10,000 bases of DNA, taken from Paenibacillus sp. YPG26. Its GTDB lineage: Bacteria > Bacillota > Bacilli > Paenibacillales > Paenibacillaceae. The stretch spans positions 1 through 10,000 of the forward strand of contig NZ_CP084530.1 of the NCBI RefSeq assembly GCF_023704175.1. Reading direction: 5' to 3'. Below, one piece after another: positions 7,766-10,000 of the stretch. The notes beneath the pieces were generated by a model. It searched no databases. It was not told the DNA's origin and saw only the letters and a list, made by a program, of their open reading frames with translations. The translations under genes were made by a program, and so were the position numbers. The number at the start of each line of letters is the position of its first letter. The stretch's first letter is position 1.

Positions 7766-7797
7766 GGAGTGAACTGTAAGTCCTTAGTCCTCACTCC
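7766..7797 (+). promoter_or_regulatory. stem-loop in the gyrA leader
   Basis: GGAGTGA (7766-7772) and TCACTCC (7791-7797) make a perfect 7-bp stem; ACT (7773-7775) can add pairs with AGT (7786-7788). The loop side contains TCCTTA (7781-7786), complementary to TAAGGA at 7836-7841, which overlaps the gyrA Shine-Dalgarno. No T-run follows, so it is not an intrinsic terminator. A role in translation control is inferred and untested. Confidence 0.45.
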
Positions 7798-7849
7798 ATA
7801 CCATACAGAGATTAATTAGGCATGGGTAAGATATTTAAGGAGGTCCAGC

Positions 7850-10000
7850 ATGGCGGAAGAGCAGAACTCGCAAATTATAGATCGGGATATTGGTGTGGAA
7901 ATGCGGGAGTCCTTCATGGACTACGCAATGAGCATCATTGTTAGCCGTGCCCTGCCGGATGTGCGGGATGGGCTAAAGCCGGTTCATCGCCGTATTCTAT
8001 ACGCAATGAGTGATCTTGGCATGTCGCCGGACAAGCCATACAAGAAGTCAGCCAGAATCGTTGGCGAGGTTATAGGTAAGTATCACCCTCACGGCGATAG
8101 TGCGGTTTATGAATCCATGGTACGTATGGCACAGGACTTTGCAATGCGCAATATGCTTGTTGATGGACATGGCAACTTTGGTTCGATTGACGGCGATATG
8201 GCAGCAGCAATGCGTTATACCGAGGCTCGTCTCTCCAAGATCGCTATGGAGATGCTTCGGGACATCAACAAAGAAACTATTGATTTCATGCCGAACTATG
8301 ACGGGGAAGAGCACGAACCTGTGGTGCTTCCTGCCCGGTTCCCTAACCTTTTGGTCAATGGGGTTACAGGGATTGCAGTCGGTATGGCTACGAATATACC
8401 CCCTCATAACCTTGGAGAGGTCATTGATGGTGTACAGGCCCTTATTAAGAACCCGGAGATTACCTCGCTTGAGTTAATGGATTATATCAGCGGCCCGGAC
8501 TTCCCGACGGCCGGGTTCATTCTTGGACGTTCTGGAATACGTCAAGCCTACACAACGGGCCGCGGCTCCGTAACGATGCGGGCTAATGCAACGATAGAGG
8601 AGAACAACAACAAGGCAAGAATAATCGTTCACGAGATTCCATACCAGGTTAACAAGGCGCGTTTGGTTGAGAAGATTGCCGAGCTCGTTCGGGAGAAGAG
8701 AATCGAGGGAATCACAGATCTGCGGGACGAGTCTGACCGTAATGGTATGCGTATTGTGATTGAGCTGCGCAGAGATGTCAATCCGAATGTGGTACTCAAT
8801 AACTTGTACAAGCATACGTCTATGCAATCTACTTTCGGGATCAACATGCTGGCCATTGTTAACAAGGAACCAAAGATTCTGACGCTGCGTGAAGTACTCC
8901 ATTACTATCTGCAGCACCAGATTGAAGTTATTCGCCGCCGGACCGAATTTGACCTGAAGAAGGCGGAGGCCCGGGCTCATATTCTCGAGGGTCTGCGGAT
9001 TGCTCTGGATCATTTGGATGAAGTCATCAAGCTGATTAGAAGCTCCCAGACTGGAGAGATTGCAAGAGAAGGCTTGATTGAGCGCTTCGGATTAAGTTTT
9101 GAACAGGCACAGGCTATCTTGGATATGCGGCTTCAGCGCTTGACCGGACTTGAGCGTGAGAAGATTGAGAATGAATACAATGAACTTCTCCAGAAGATTG
9201 CGGAATACCGTGAGATTCTTGCCAATGAGCACCTTGTACTGGAGATTATTGACGGAGAACTTCAGGAAATCAAAGACAAGTATGCAGATGAGCGCCGCAC
9301 AGTAATTACCATTGGCGAAGAGAGCATTCTGGATGAGGATCTGATTCCACGTGAAGATGTGGTAATTACGATTACTCATACAGGCTACATCAAGCGTCTG
9401 CCTGTATCGACTTATCGTAGTCAGAAGCGGGGCGGCCGCGGGGTCATTGGTATGGATACGAAGGACAGTGACTTTGTTGAACACTTATTCGTAACGAACT
9501 CCCACCATTACCTGATGTTCTTCACGGACAAAGGTAAGGCTTATCGGATCAAGGCATACGAGATTCCGGAGCTGGGACGAACAGCTCGTGGAACACCAAT
9601 CATCAACCTGATTCAAATCGAGCAGGGGGAGACTGTTAATGCGGTTATTCCTGTAGAGAAGTTTGAAGAGGACAAGCATTTGTTCTTTGCGACAAGACTG
9701 GGTATCGTCAAGAAGACCCCGCTGGATGATTATGTGAACATCCGTAGAGGTGGACTTATAGCTATTAATCTTCGGGAAGATGATGATCTTATCGAAGTGA
9801 AGCTGACCCATCCTGGTCAGGAACTGATCATGGGTACTGCTCAGGGAATGTCTATCCGCTTCGCTGAGAGTGATGTCCGCTCCATGGGAAGAAGTGCAAC
9901 CGGAGTTAAAGGGATTACACTGGATGCCAATGATCAGCTGATCGGCATGGATATTGTGGATCCGGAACGGGATGTCCTTATTGTAACTACCAAAGGATAT
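7850..10000 (+). CDS. gyrA: DNA gyrase subunit A (3' end outside window)
   Basis: GyrA cuts and rejoins DNA in the gyrase complex and wraps DNA through its C-terminal domain. The frame is open from ATG 7850 to the window edge, 717 codons; full-length Gram-positive GyrA usually exceeds 800, so the C-terminus is missing only because of the window. AAGGAGGT (7837-7844) lies 5 nt upstream, an excellent ribosome binding site. The breakage-reunion domain begins with the winged-helix region; the catalytic tyrosine is Y123 in AAMRYTE, and the quinolone-determining segment [12 protein letters not shown] has S84 and E88, the unaltered residues. The C-terminal pinwheel starts with a GyrA box QKRGGRG at 525-531, slightly different from QRRGG forms. 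Unlike in many Bacillales it is not adjacent to gyrB, being separated by a minus-strand gene, and it has its own promoter and long leader. Confidence 0.98.
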   Translation, partial: MAEEQNSQIIDRDIGVEMRESFMDYAMSIIVSRALPDVRDGLKPVHRRILYAMSDLGMSPDKPYKKSARIVGEVIGKYHPHGDSAVYESMVRMAQDFAMRNMLVDGHGNFGSIDGDMAAAMRYTEARLSKIAMEMLRDINKETIDFMPNYDGEEHEPVVLPARFPNLLVNGVTGIAVGMATNIPPHNLGEVIDGVQALIKNPEITSLELMDYISGPDFPTAGFILGRSGIRQAYTTGRGSVTMRANATIEENNNKARIIVHEIPYQVNKARLVEKIAELVREKRIEGITDLRDESDRNGMRIVIELRRDVNPNVVLNNLYKHTSMQSTFGINMLAIVNKEPKILTLREVLHYYLQHQIEVIRRRTEFDLKKAEARAHILEGLRIALDHLDEVIKLIRSSQTGEIAREGLIERFGLSFEQAQAILDMRLQRLTGLEREKIENEYNELLQKIAEYREILANEHLVLEIIDGELQEIKDKYADERRTVITIGEESILDEDLIPREDVVITITHTGYIKRLPVSTYRSQKRGGRGVIGMDTKDSDFVEHLFVTNSHHYLMFFTDKGKAYRIKAYEIPELGRTARGTPIINLIQIEQGETVNAVIPVEKFEEDKHLFFATRLGIVKKTPLDDYVNIRRGGLIAINLREDDDLIEVKLTHPGQELIMGTAQGMSIRFAESDVRSMGRSATGVKGITLDANDQLIGMDIVDPERDVLIVTTKGY

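Larger units (their letters stand above)
7396..7849. other. divergent intergenic region between the ATP-grasp gene and gyrA
   Basis: No protein gene of normal size is supported in these 454 bp. The gyrA side holds a sigma-A-like promoter (7632-7660), an 11-codon candidate leader ORF (7728-7763), a stem-loop (7766-7797) and a strong Shine-Dalgarno (7837-7844). A 6-3-6 dyad lies at 7601-7615. On the minus strand a TATAAT lies at 7487-7482 and CATACATTA at 7547-7539, but neither has a good partner -35 box, so the promoter of the ATP-grasp gene is not settled. Confidence 0.7.

Noticed and set aside
7667..7849. T-box or other known riboswitch in the gyrA leader
   Set aside because: No T-box conserved sequence, no terminator hairpin with T-run and no recognisable aptamer motif were seen.
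8100..8477. Plus-strand open frame in an alternative phase of gyrA
   Set aside because: The gyrA frame is intact through this stretch, with the catalytic Y123 and conserved motifs in place, so the other phase is not coding.
8474..9013. Minus-strand open frame of 179 codons inside gyrA
   Set aside because: It lies opposite conserved GyrA coding sequence with no recognisable domain, so it is a shadow frame; the same holds for minus-strand frames at 9092-9484 and 9485-9811.

Overview
The window looks like the replication-origin end of a Firmicute chromosome, most likely Paenibacillus or a close relative. Inference rests on the gene order, the protein sequences, near-balanced base composition and a sporulation-type ATP-grasp gene; no database search was possible. 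The first base is the GTG start codon of dnaA, as in a genome record rotated to dnaA, so the upstream half of the bipartite origin and the dnaA promoter are not visible.

Layout: dnaA (1-1347); a 284-bp intergenic region (1348-1631) with DnaA boxes, DnaA-trios and an AT-rich unwinding stretch; then a tightly packed co-oriented run of dnaN (1632-2774), yaaA (S4 domain, 2821-3036), recF (3100-4212), remB (4227-4478) and gyrB (4518-6428). After gyrB come three tandem copies of a hairpin with a shared GC core; the last is a strong bidirectional terminator. A YheC/YheD-type ATP-grasp gene lies on the minus strand (6568-7395), converging on gyrB. A 454-bp divergent region (7396-7849) holds a probable sigma-A promoter and a long structured leader for gyrA, which starts at 7850 and leaves the window after 717 codons.

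The plus-strand genes form one functional set: origin recognition (DnaA), clamp loading target and Rida-type partner (DnaN), recombination mediator at gaps (RecF), topology control (GyrB and GyrA), plus a small RNA-binding protein and a small DNA-binding regulator. No wholly new multi-gene system is evident. The points worth a second look are non-coding: DnaA boxes embedded in a hairpin, a second DnaA-box group between dnaN and yaaA, the triplicated terminator, and a gyrA leader with a possible 11-residue upstream peptide next to a stem-loop.
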